Below, piece by piece: positions 1-7,098 of a stretch of 35,682 nt of DNA (position 1 is the stretch's first letter; every line of letters begins with the position of its first letter). The notes beneath the pieces were generated by a model that saw nothing but the letters and a program-made list of their open reading frames with translations, had not been told where the DNA came from and searched no databases. Both the position numbers and the translations under genes were made by a program. The stretch comes from Stenotrophomonas sp. PS02289 (GTDB taxonomy: Bacteria > Pseudomonadota > Gammaproteobacteria > Xanthomonadales > Xanthomonadaceae), in NCBI RefSeq assembly GCF_029960115.1, contig NZ_JASCOZ010000029.1, positions 1-35,682 of the forward strand. Direction: 5' to 3'.

Positions 1-17
1 GGCCATGGGAATGCGTG

Positions 18-41
18 GGCCGGCCAACGGCCGGCGCTACC
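18..41 (-). repeat. GTAG-headed REP palindrome (SMAG type)
   Basis: Read on the minus strand, a GTAG head (37-40) is followed by a stem of two 7-base GC-rich arms (19-25 and 29-35) around a 3-base loop. This matches the layout of the GTAG/SMAG repeats of Stenotrophomonas. The stop codon of the rof gene (37-39) is the TAG of this head. Confidence 0.75.
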
Positions 42-297
42 GGAGAATGCACGCCGTGGGATAGGCATCCCGGTGCACGCCATCCACGGTCACGATGGCG
101 TCCAAGCGCACGATGCGGCCATCATCAAGCCGCATCGTCTCCACCCCGTCATGCGCGGTGATATCGACAATGCGGTTGTGGAGAGTCTGCATGCTGCCGT
201 TCTCTTCAATCACAATCGGCACCGCACGCCGCTGCACCGCAACGGTTTCCAGCACATCGTGAAACTCACAGTTGATCGGAACATAAGGCCGGGACAT
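37..297 (-). CDS. rof: Rho-binding antiterminator Rof (YaeO family)
   Basis: An 86-residue protein. The N-terminal YVPINCEFHDVLE matches the Y-x-PINC-x-x-H/D-x-LE signature of Rof/YaeO, and it is followed by a small Sm-like beta fold containing RLDDGRIVRLDAI. In E. coli Rof binds Rho and blocks its access to RNA, reducing Rho-dependent termination. I chose the ATG at 295-297 because AGGAG lies 7 bases upstream; a longer frame from 366 would add 23 residues that do not fit the family. It lies 65 bases downstream of the AhpD-like gene on the same strand and may be read through from it. The stop codon is inside the GTAG head of a REP element. Assignment rests on motif and length. Confidence 0.8.
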   Translation of the reverse strand: MSRPYVPINCEFHDVLETVAVQRRAVPIVIEENGSMQTLHNRIVDITAHDGVETMRLDDGRIVRLDAIVTVDGVHRDAYPTACILR

Positions 298-362
298 GGC
301 GAACTCCTGAGTAGTAAAGAGCGCAGGCAGGCCGCACATCGCGGCCCGCCCGGGCGCAACAC

Positions 363-899
363 TCAACGCAGCTTCACGCCGGGAAAATCGACCGGCACCG
401 CAAACGCCACGTTGACGTAGTTGGTGAACAGGTTCAATGCCACATGGGCGAGGATCTCGACGATCTCCTCATCGCTGAAGCCGACGCCGCGCAGCTGGGT
501 CACGTCGCCGTCTTCAATCTGGCCACGACCTTCCACCACGCGCAGGGCGAATTGCAGAGCGGCAGCGGTCTTCGGGTCGTCGGACTGACCGGCCTGTGCC
601 GCACTCATCTCCTGGCTGCTGGCACCGGCCTTGCGGCCCAGTGCGGTATGCGCGGCCAGACAGTACTCGCAGGCGTTGCGGTTGGCGATGGCGACGGCGA
701 TCTTCTCGCCCAGCGCGGCCGGAATGACGCCGCCGCCCAGGGCACCGAAGGAACCCCACATGCTTTTCAGCGCGGCCGGGGAATTGGCCACGGCACGGAA
801 CATGTTGGGGGTGGCCCCGAACGCCGAGTGGATCTGGCCGAGCAGGGCCTGGGTGTCGCCGGTTGCGGCAGCGGGGGTAACAAGCGGGATACGGGACAT
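363..899 (-). CDS. AhpD-like carboxymuconolactone decarboxylase family protein
   Basis: A 178-residue protein of the CMD/AhpD fold. The redox centre is visible: Glu65, Cys77, Cys80 and His84, in NACEYCLAAH. The spacing (12, 3, 4) equals that of the catalytic Glu-Cys-Cys-His of Mycobacterium AhpD, so a thiol peroxidase or disulfide reductase role is reasonable. The family is broad and the physiological reductant is not known. The start at 899 has AGGA about 10 bases upstream. It is divergent from an AraC-type regulator, with an 83-base shared promoter region, which is the usual arrangement of a regulator with its target. rof lies downstream on the same strand. Confidence 0.8.
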   Translation of the reverse strand: MSRIPLVTPAAATGDTQALLGQIHSAFGATPNMFRAVANSPAALKSMWGSFGALGGGVIPAALGEKIAVAIANRNACEYCLAAHTALGRKAGASSQEMSAAQAGQSDDPKTAAALQFALRVVEGRGQIEDGDVTQLRGVGFSDEEIVEILAHVALNLFTNYVNVAFAVPVDFPGVKLR

Positions 900-982
900 G
901 GTCTGGATTCCTGTTGAGGACCGGTCCGAAATGGCCGGTTGACGGTCATACTAGGAACCCGAGCAGGACGTTTGGTGTCTAT

Positions 983-1870
983 ATGTCGCAGATTGATGTC
1001 AATTCGTCCGATTCGGCGGTGCCGGCCATCGACCGGCTCACCCCGGTGCTGGAGCGCTTCCGCGTCCAGGCCAGCCTGTTCCATGCCGGTCCCTTATGCG
1101 GACTGAGCACCTTCGACGCGCAGCCTGGGCGAGGCTTCCTGCATGTACTGCGTCGTGGCGAAATGGAACTGCTGCATCGGCAGGGCGCGAGGACCGAGCA
1201 CACCCATCTGTGCGAACCCACCCTGCTGTTGTTCCCGCGCGCGGTGCACCACGAGTTCATCAATCCGCCGGTGGACGGCTCGGACTTCACCTGCGCCACG
1301 CTGGACTTCGACGGCGGCAACCGCAATCCCATCGTGCAGGCGCTTCCCGATGCCGTCGTGTTGCCGCTGCGCGAGATTGAGGGTCTCGGCGGAGCGCTGG
1401 ATCTGCTGTTTGCCGAAGCCGACCAGACCCGCTGCGGCTCGCGCCTGCTTGCCAACCGCCTGTTCGAGGTGGTGTTGATCCAGGTGTTGCGCTGGATCAT
1501 CGACCATCCCGAACGCGCCCAGGTCACCCCCGGGATGATGCGCGGCCTTTCAGAGCCGCGACTGGCCAAGGCGTTGATGGCCGTGCACGCCGCCCCGGAA
1601 GCCGACTGGACGCTGGAGCGGATGGCCGAACACGCCGGCATGTCGCGCAGCGCGTTCGCCGCGGCGTTCAAAACCGCTACGGGTGCCACACCGGCCGCGT
1701 ATGCATTGGACTGGAAGCTCAATGTGGCGACGTCGTTGCTGCGTGCGGGCCGCCCGGTGAAGCAGGTGGCACTGGAGCTGGGCTTTGCGGATGCGCCGAC
1801 GTTCTCGCGAGCGTTTCGTCGGCGCAATGGAAGCTCTCCACGCGAGTGGTTAAGCCAGCGGGATGTGTGA
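983..1870 (+). CDS. AraC-family transcriptional regulator (cupin N-terminal domain)
   Basis: A 295-residue regulator. The N-terminal two thirds look like an AraC cupin-type sensor domain (HVLRRGEMELLHR, LLLFPRAVHHEF). The C-terminal ~100 residues hold the two helix-turn-helix motifs of AraC proteins: WTLERMAEHAGMSRSAFAAAF, then VKQVALELGFADAPTFSRAF. The ATG at 983 is preferred; an in-frame TTG at 914 would add 23 residues with poor family fit and would nearly reach the opposite gene. The Shine-Dalgarno is weak (AGGA about 14 bases upstream). It is divergent from the AhpD-like gene, its most likely target. The effector is unknown. Confidence 0.85.
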   Translation: MSQIDVNSSDSAVPAIDRLTPVLERFRVQASLFHAGPLCGLSTFDAQPGRGFLHVLRRGEMELLHRQGARTEHTHLCEPTLLLFPRAVHHEFINPPVDGSDFTCATLDFDGGNRNPIVQALPDAVVLPLREIEGLGGALDLLFAEADQTRCGSRLLANRLFEVVLIQVLRWIIDHPERAQVTPGMMRGLSEPRLAKALMAVHAAPEADWTLERMAEHAGMSRSAFAAAFKTATGATPAAYALDWKLNVATSLLRAGRPVKQVALELGFADAPTFSRAFRRRNGSSPREWLSQRDV

Positions 1871-1877
1871 AGTCCAG

Positions 1878-2807
1878 TCACCGATCCAGGAATGCCACCA
1901 GTGCCGGGATCGTCTGCTCCGGAGCCTCTTCCATCAACCAGTGCCCGGAGCCCTTCACGATCACGCCCTGCACGTTGGTGTCCACCAGCTTGGCCTGGTC
2001 GATCAGGAACTGCCCACCGGCCTTCTCGCCGGACAGCACCAGCATCGGCATCTGCAGCGGCGTCTTCGCAAATCCTGCAAAGTCCTTCGCATCCTGCTCG
2101 AACGCCTTGAAGTACTCAAAGCCGGCGCGCATGCCGCCCGGACGTGCGTACTCCTGCGCATAGAACTGGCGGTCGGCTTCCGGCACTGAATGCATGCGGT
2201 CGGCGGCGAAGTCATTCCAGAAATGCTCGAAGTAGGTGCGCTCGCGCCCGTCCACCAGCTTCAGCGGGGTTTCGCCGTAGAAGTGGAAATGCCACAGGTC
2301 GCGCAGCAGCCACACGTGGGTCCAGTCGCCCACGCCGGGCAGGAAGGCGTCCATCAGCACGATGCTGTCCACCTCGTCCGGGTACTGCGCCGCGTAGGCG
2401 TAGGCCACCATCAGGCCGATGTCGTGGCCGACGATGCGCACCTTGGGGTAGCCGAGCTTCTGTACCAGTGCATGGATGTCCTGGGCCACGGTCTTCTTGT
2501 CGTAGCCGCCTTCCGGTTTGGAGGACTGGCCGGCCCCACGGAGGTCCGGCGCGATCACCACGTGTGTGCCGGCCAGCTTCGGCATCAACGGCCGCCACAT
2601 GTGGCTGGTCTCGGCGTAGCCGTGCAGCAGCACGACCGGTAGCGCGTCGCCACTGCCCGCCTGCAGGTAGTGCAGGGTGACGCCGTTTACATCGGCACTA
2701 TGGTCCTGGATCTGGCTGCTGCCAGCGGCGTGCGCAGTGGCGTTCAGCGCGCCCAACATCACCAGCACCGCGGCAGTACGACGGAACAGTCGAATGAAGG
2801 TATGCAT
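1878..2807 (-). CDS. Secreted Cif-like epoxide hydrolase (alpha/beta hydrolase)
   Basis: A 309-residue exported hydrolase: signal peptide of about 28 residues (hydrophobic core AAVLVMLGALNA, likely cleavage after AHA), then an alpha/beta-hydrolase fold. The oxyanion motif is HGYAE (62-66). The nucleophile elbow is GHDIG, so the nucleophile is Asp129 rather than Ser. The cap has His173 in WHFHF and Tyr232 in FEYF, and the catalytic His is 289 in GHWLMEE. This Asp/His/Tyr set and the flanking text match the Pseudomonas aeruginosa CFTR-inhibitory factor Cif (Asp129, His177, Tyr239, His297) from memory of that protein. The acid matching Cif Glu153 is Asp153 here (LMDAF). A dehalogenase is the alternative. 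It lies 25 bases downstream of the SDR gene and is probably co-transcribed. AGGAG precedes the ATG. Confidence 0.75.
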   Translation of the reverse strand: MHTFIRLFRRTAAVLVMLGALNATAHAAGSSQIQDHSADVNGVTLHYLQAGSGDALPVVLLHGYAETSHMWRPLMPKLAGTHVVIAPDLRGAGQSSKPEGGYDKKTVAQDIHALVQKLGYPKVRIVGHDIGLMVAYAYAAQYPDEVDSIVLMDAFLPGVGDWTHVWLLRDLWHFHFYGETPLKLVDGRERTYFEHFWNDFAADRMHSVPEADRQFYAQEYARPGGMRAGFEYFKAFEQDAKDFAGFAKTPLQMPMLVLSGEKAGGQFLIDQAKLVDTNVQGVIVKGSGHWLMEEAPEQTIPALVAFLDR

Positions 2808-2832
2808 GACAGTCTCCTGAGGTGGGTGTGGG

Positions 2833-3582
2833 TTACAGCTGGCTCATGCCGCCGTCGGCAATGATCTCGGTGCCGACGATGTAGGCCGATTCGGGCGAGG
2901 AAAGATGCAGCACCGTGGCGGCAATCTCTTCCGGCGTGCCGAAGCGGCCGAGCGGAATCTGGCTCTGGATCTGCGCGGCGGTGGCTTCCAGCTGCGCCGC
3001 GTCCAGCCCCAGCTTGTTGTAGATGGGCGTGGCAACCGGGCCCGGGCTGAGCACATTCACGCGTACGCCGCGCGGCAGCAGCTCGGCTGAGAGCGTCTTG
3101 GCCAGGGAAATCACCGCAGCCTTGCTGGCGGCATACACCGAGGTGTTGGGCATGCCGATGCGGGCATTGATCGAGCCATTGATGACCACCGAGGCACCGC
3201 TATTGAGCAGCGGCAGCAGTGCCTGCAGCTGGAAGTACGGGCCCTTGATGTTGGTGTTGAAGATCTGGTCCCACAGCACCTCGTCCACGTCCGCGAACGG
3301 GGCGAACTTCGCAGCGCCGGCGTTGAGGAACACCGCGTCCAGTCGGATGCCTTCGGCGGCCAGGGTGGCGGCCAGCGCCTGTGCGGCGGCGGGGGCACCG
3401 GCATCGTTGACGACTGCCAGCGCGGTCGGTCCGAGCGCGGTGCGGGCCTGTTCGAGGCTGGTCGCATCGCGACCGGTGATGACCACGCGGGCCCCTTCGG
3501 CGGCAAATGCCTGGGCGCTGGCCAGGCCGATACCGCTGCTGCCGCCGGTGATCAGGATGGTCTTCTGGTTGAAACGGTTCAT
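2833..3582 (-). CDS. Short-chain dehydrogenase/reductase (SDR)
   Basis: A 249-residue classical SDR. The Rossmann nucleotide motif TGGSSGIG is at residues 12-19, the NAG motif at 87-89 and Asn111 in NTNIKG. The catalytic Ser137 is in NGSIN, and Tyr150/Lys154 in YAASK. The substrate cannot be told from sequence; the GRD after beta2 (37-39) favours NADP(H). I chose the ATG at 3582 (MNRFNQK) because GGAG lies about 6 bases upstream and the nucleotide-binding strand then starts at residue 8, as usual. It is the first gene of a likely two-gene operon with the Cif-like hydrolase and is divergent from a LysR regulator. Confidence 0.85.
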   Translation of the reverse strand: MNRFNQKTILITGGSSGIGLASAQAFAAEGARVVITGRDATSLEQARTALGPTALAVVNDAGAPAAAQALAATLAAEGIRLDAVFLNAGAAKFAPFADVDEVLWDQIFNTNIKGPYFQLQALLPLLNSGASVVINGSINARIGMPNTSVYAASKAAVISLAKTLSAELLPRGVRVNVLSPGPVATPIYNKLGLDAAQLEATAAQIQSQIPLGRFGTPEEIAATVLHLSSPESAYIVGTEIIADGGMSQL

Positions 3583-3662
3583 GGTGGACTCCGGTAAACA
3601 CAGCCGATTGCTGTGAGGCAATGGTGGCAAGGCCTGCGGGCGTTTCCGTGCCACAATCGCGA

Positions 3663-3686
3663 CGAACTCGTTCGAAAGGATCGAAC
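3663..3686. promoter_or_regulatory. Nested inverted repeats over the LysR gene ribosome-binding site
   Basis: GTTCGA-AAGGA-TCGAAC (3670-3686) is a perfect 6-base inverted repeat whose loop is the Shine-Dalgarno AAGGA of the LysR gene. It ends at the base before the ATG. The left arm also pairs with CGAAC at 3663-3667 (CGAAC-TC-GTTCG), giving two mutually exclusive hairpins or a protein-binding palindrome. It lies in the 104-base region shared by the divergent SDR and LysR genes. Confidence 0.5.
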
Positions 3687-4601
3687 ATGTTGTCCAGTGA
3701 GGAATTGGCCCTGTTGGAGGCCATCCGGGAAACCGGCAGCCTGTCGCGGGCAGCGGCCCGGCTGGGCAAGGCCCCGTCCACCGTGTCCCATGCTGCCCGC
3801 CAGCTGGAAGCGCGCTTTGACGCGTTGCTGTTCGACCGCCGCCGCTACCGCCTGCAGCTCACCCCGGCTGGGCAGCTGCTGGCCCAGGAAGCCTCGCGGG
3901 TGATGCTGGATGTGGACCGGCTGACCCGGCGGGTCAAACAGGTGGCCGGTGGCTGGGAAGACCGGTTGTGGATCGTCACTGACGAGATCCTGGAGTTTGA
4001 AACCCTGCTGCCGGTGATCCGCGCCTTCGATGCGCTCGACAGTGGGGTGACCCTGCGCATCACCCATGAAGTGCTGACCGGTACCTGGGACGCGCTGCGC
4101 GATGGTCGCGCCGACGTGGTGGTGGGTGCGACCAACGAGCCGCCCGTGATTCCCGGTCTGCGCTGGTTCGAACTGGGCGTGATGGACTGGGTGTTCGCGG
4201 TGGCTCCGCATCATCCGTTGGCCACGGCCAACGAACCGCTGGAGGCTGCGGCGCTGCTGCAGCACCGCGCGGTGGTGGTGGCAGACACCTCGCGACGCGT
4301 GGATGTCCGCGGCTATGGCGTACAGGGTGGGCAACCCACACTCGCAGTGCCCAGCATGCATGCCAAGATCCACGCCCAGCGCGAAGGGCTGGGTGTGGGC
4401 TGGCTGCCGCGCCAGCGCGTGGCCGGCCTGCTGCAGCGAGGCGCACTGGTCGAGAAGACCGTGGCCAATCCGCGCGAACCGAACCTGTTGTATGTCGCGT
4501 GGCGCGGGGACCATCAGGGTCGCGCGCTGGACTGGTGGCTGGCGCAGCTTCGGCAGGAACGCCTGGCTGCGCGCCTGGTGCAGGGCATCGAGGTCATCTA
4601 A
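3687..4601 (+). CDS. LysR-family transcriptional regulator
   Basis: A 304-residue LysR regulator. The winged helix-turn-helix is in the first ~60 residues (LALLEAIRETGSLSRAAARL, then APSTVSHAARQLE), followed by a linker helix and a periplasmic-binding-like effector domain from about residue 90. The text resembles the YafC/DmlR-type subgroup, but the ligand is unknown. The ATG at 3687 follows AAGGA by 6 bases; an in-frame start at 3621 would add 22 residues ahead of the DNA-binding domain. It is divergent from the SDR-hydrolase pair, which it probably controls. Its stop is 9 bases from the stop of the convergent lipase gene. Confidence 0.87.
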   Translation: MLSSEELALLEAIRETGSLSRAAARLGKAPSTVSHAARQLEARFDALLFDRRRYRLQLTPAGQLLAQEASRVMLDVDRLTRRVKQVAGGWEDRLWIVTDEILEFETLLPVIRAFDALDSGVTLRITHEVLTGTWDALRDGRADVVVGATNEPPVIPGLRWFELGVMDWVFAVAPHHPLATANEPLEAAALLQHRAVVVADTSRRVDVRGYGVQGGQPTLAVPSMHAKIHAQREGLGVGWLPRQRVAGLLQRGALVEKTVANPREPNLLYVAWRGDHQGRALDWWLAQLRQERLAARLVQGIEVI

Positions 4602-4610
4602 GTGACGCCG

Positions 4611-5510
4611 CTATGCCACCCCTGCGGTCTGTTGCGGGGGTAGATGCTGTTCGATCCACTGTTTGAAATCGGCCACCACCCCCTCACGCCCCTCATCATT
4701 GAGCAGGTCATGGGCGTGGTGCTTGTACAGCTTCAGGGTCTTGTCCTGCGAGCCGGCGTTGTCGAAGAAGATCTGGCTGCCGGCCGGCACCGTAACCTTG
4801 TCGGCATCACCGTGCACGATCAGCACTGGCAGGTGCAGGCTGGAGAAGCCACGTTCCAGACGGTCGTTGCCGGCCAGCATCTGTGCCACGGTCAGCGCGG
4901 TCTGCTTCTCGTTGGCGATCAGTGGATCGGCATTCAGCGCCCTTACCACCTCGGGCAGCCGCGAGAACTCCTTGTTCGGCAGCTTCAGTACACCCAGGGT
5001 GGGGAAGGGGCCACTCAGCCAGCGCACCAGTGACAGCACCGGCGCAGGGGCAGGCACGCGGAAGGCGAAGCTTTCGCAGATCAGCCCGGCCAGTTCGTCC
5101 TGGTGTTCCAGGCTGTAACCAGTGGCGATCACGCCGCCCGCGCTATGGCCGAGCAGGAACACCGGCAGCCCCGGCTCGCGGGCACGGGCCAGGCGCAGCA
5201 GGCTGTCCACGTCGGCCAGGTAATCGTCGAAGTGCCGCACGTGGAAGCGCGGGCCGCTGGATTTGCCGCGCCCGCGCAGGTCCACCGCGTACACCGCCAG
5301 GCCCATCGCGGTGAACTGCTCGGCGGCCCACAGGTAGTGGCCGCTGTGCGAGTTGAAGCCCGGGACGATGGCCAGCACCGCGCGCGGCACCCCGGCCGGT
5401 CGCCAGCTGCGGATGAAGAGCTCGCCCTCGCCGCCGGCGATGATCTCCTCACTGCGCGACGGACCGGGGCGGCCGGGACCGGAAGCAACGGCATGCAGGG
5501 TGCTGTTCAT
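4611..5510 (-). CDS. Alpha/beta hydrolase, monoacylglycerol lipase/lysophospholipase type
   Basis: A 299-residue cytoplasmic-looking hydrolase of the serine aminopeptidase S33 (Hydrolase_4) family. The nucleophile Ser123 is in GHSAGG, the acid is probably Asp235 in HGDADKVT, and the catalytic His267 is in KHHAHDLLNDE, equivalent to the HELLNE-type ending of bacterial monoglyceride lipases. VDLRGRGKSSGPR (76-88) is also typical. No signal peptide is evident. The start at 5510 has GAGGA about 7 bases upstream. It is convergent with the LysR gene and divergent from the HD-domain gene. The substrate (monoacylglycerol or lysophospholipid) is inferred from family only. Confidence 0.8.
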   Translation of the reverse strand: MNSTLHAVASGPGRPGPSRSEEIIAGGEGELFIRSWRPAGVPRAVLAIVPGFNSHSGHYLWAAEQFTAMGLAVYAVDLRGRGKSSGPRFHVRHFDDYLADVDSLLRLARAREPGLPVFLLGHSAGGVIATGYSLEHQDELAGLICESFAFRVPAPAPVLSLVRWLSGPFPTLGVLKLPNKEFSRLPEVVRALNADPLIANEKQTALTVAQMLAGNDRLERGFSSLHLPVLIVHGDADKVTVPAGSQIFFDNAGSQDKTLKLYKHHAHDLLNDEGREGVVADFKQWIEQHLPPQQTAGVA

Positions 5511-5595
5511 GGCAGATCCTCACGACGGGGAAGGGACGCCCCATGCGGCCGCCAATCGGTGGCAGGCAACAGGAACGGCGATCAGGGGGAGCGAC

Positions 5596-5613
5596 CGGCA
5601 TCCAGGGATGCCG
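5596..5613. promoter_or_regulatory. Perfect palindrome between divergent lipase and HD genes
   Basis: CGGCATCC-AG-GGATGCCG is an 8-base perfect inverted repeat with a 2-base spacer. It lies about midway in the 204-base intergenic region between divergent starts (5510 and 5715). Size and position suit a dimeric repressor operator, although a hairpin is equally possible. The rest of this region shows no clear motif. Confidence 0.4.
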
Positions 5614-5714
5614 TATAGAAGCCAAACGCACGAGCCCGGCAGCAACGGCCACGCGGTTGCGGGCGTAGGATGGTGTCGTACAGGTGGACCCTGACGGGTC
5701 CAAAGGAGCTCCCC

Positions 5715-6248
5715 ATGCTCGACGCCCTGCCCGTGCTCGATGCCATCCTGCAGCGTCACGCTGCCGAACTGGGCAAGGACCACCTGCCGTATCGCAATCA
5801 CGCGTACCGGGTGGCCAATTTCCACTGGTGCCTGTTACCCGGAAGTGATGAGGACCGGTACGTGCTCTCGGTCGCCGCCGCCTTCCATGACCTCGGCATC
5901 TGGACCGACGGCACCTTCGACTATCTAGGGCCTTCAGAGGCCCAGGCGCGTGCCTATCTGGAGGCCGAGGGTTGTGGGGACCTTGTGCCGCTGGTGCTGG
6001 CGATGGTTGACCATCACCACCAGGTATCGGCGATGGAAAGGACGGCTGATCCGCGCATTGAGGCGTTCCGGAAAGCGGACTGGATCGACGTCACTTTGGG
6101 TCTGCGCAGGTTCGGCGTGCGAGCCGAGGAGTTCAACCGCATTCTGGCGCGATTCCCCCGGCTGGGCTTCCACCGCCGGCTGGTGCAGTTCGCCTGGCAC
6201 CACGGACTTCACCACCCGATGAATCCGCTGCCCATGCTGCGGCGGTGA
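5715..6248 (+). CDS. HD-domain metal-dependent phosphohydrolase
   Basis: A 177-residue HD-superfamily protein. The metal ligands can be followed: His29 in NHAYRV, His58-Asp59 in FHDLGIW, the His cluster at 100-102 (VDHHHQVS) and a later Asp in KADWIDVT (122 or 125). Such stand-alone HD proteins hydrolyse phosphate esters, often nucleotides; the substrate here is unknown. The ATG at 5715 follows AGGAG by 7 bases, so the in-frame start at 5670 is rejected. A composite GTAG repeat begins 7 bases after the stop. Confidence 0.8.
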   Translation: MLDALPVLDAILQRHAAELGKDHLPYRNHAYRVANFHWCLLPGSDEDRYVLSVAAAFHDLGIWTDGTFDYLGPSEAQARAYLEAEGCGDLVPLVLAMVDHHHQVSAMERTADPRIEAFRKADWIDVTLGLRRFGVRAEEFNRILARFPRLGFHRRLVQFAWHHGLHHPMNPLPMLRR

Positions 6249-6254
6249 TGATTT

Positions 6255-6401
6255 GGTAGGGTCGCACGACAGTCGACCGCCGATAGAAGTCATCGCTGCT
6301 GGAAGGCATGACCACCGAACGAAGAAACGCTCCTCCGCCACAGCTCACGCCCCATCGTACTGATCACAGCTATCGGCGGTCGACTGTCGTGCGACCCTAC
6401 C
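6255..6401. repeat. Composite GTAG repeat, copy A (147 bp, complete)
   Basis: Two GTAG-headed REP units face each other. The 32-base arm 6255-6286 is the exact reverse complement of 6370-6401. Inside each arm GGTCG and CGACC can form the small REP stem. The 83-base interior is related to that of copy B (6851-6997), which has the same total length, so the 147-bp unit is one element and not two chance REPs. It sits between the convergent HD and lipoprotein genes, and its right end contains the lipoprotein stop codon. Confidence 0.9.
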
Positions 6402-6816
6402 GAAATGCTTCCCCGTCCCTCAGCCTGGCTTCGTCACCATTGACCTCTACCGTCGTAATCGGGGATGTCGGTGTCGCGATGATGAATCTGGCCCGGTACT
6501 CGCAGTAGCACGCGGCCATCTCTTCATTGGATGTCGCAAGGCGATAACTCAGCTTTATCGTTTCGCCAGAGAGGCTAGCTTTCGCGTCCATGCCCTGATC
6601 GTAGCCACAAGTGTCGGCACTGCGTACCAGATAGGTCGTCAAAATGCCTTCCTGCTTTCGCAGAACCTCGGGTGCATATGACTCATCCTCCCAGTCTCCT
6701 TCGCACCCCAAATACTTGAACTCCCTAAGCAATCCCTGGTCGCTGTCGAAATCACCAGGGTTCGAGCAGGCCGTTAGACCCAGAAGGACCACAAAACCAA
6801 TTCCGATTTGACGCAT
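6397..6816 (-). CDS. Small lipoprotein of unknown function
   Basis: A 139-residue protein with a lipoprotein signal: hydrophobic IGIGFVVLLGLTA, then the lipobox LTAC with Cys16. The mature part has five further cysteines (in LGCEGDW, TCGYD and CYCEYRA) and no family I recognise. Base composition is unlike the surroundings: two hand-counted 60-base lines in the gene are 52-53% GC, against about 70% in the M16 gene at the window end. This suggests recent acquisition. A GGAG lies just upstream of the ATG. The stop codon (6397-6399) is the TAG of the GTAG head of repeat copy A, so the C-terminus is set by the repeat. It is flanked by repeats on both sides. Confidence 0.65.
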   Translation of the reverse strand: MRQIGIGFVVLLGLTACSNPGDFDSDQGLLREFKYLGCEGDWEDESYAPEVLRKQEGILTTYLVRSADTCGYDQGMDAKASLSGETIKLSYRLATSNEEMAACYCEYRARFIIATPTSPITTVEVNGDEARLRDGEAFR

Positions 6817-6850
6817 TGCTCCATTCCTTTGCAGGGAAACACCATGACCC

Positions 6851-6997
6851 GGTAGGGTCGGACGACAGTCGACCGCCGATAACGCTTATCGCTGCTGTAA
6901 CGCATGACCAATGAACGGAGAAACGCATCTCCGCCACAGATCATGCCCTATCGCGCTGATCACCACTATCGGCGGTCGACTGTCGTGCGACCCTACC
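6851..6997. repeat. Composite GTAG repeat, copy B (147 bp, complete)
   Basis: Arms 6851-6881 and 6967-6997 (31 bases) are inverted with a single mismatch, and each begins with GGTAGGGTCG. The interior carries further inverted segments: GCATGA with TCATGC, and CGGAG with CTCCG. The whole element can therefore fold as one long hairpin. It shares length, arms and interior with copy A, 450 bases away. Unusually for a REP it occupies a divergent promoter region (lipoprotein start 6816, ATP-grasp start 7099). Confidence 0.9.
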
Positions 6998-7098
6998 GGA
7001 CATCTTCATGACCCTATCAGACATGCAGGACACCCGGCCTGTTGTCGCCCCTTTCTCGACATGGCAGCATTCCGGTCAAGACCGGGGAAGCAATGCCA

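Noticed and set aside
3640..3655. Sigma-54-like TGTGGCACGGAAACGC upstream of the SDR gene
   Set aside because: GG and GC are 9 bases apart, not the required 10, and the -12 half does not match.
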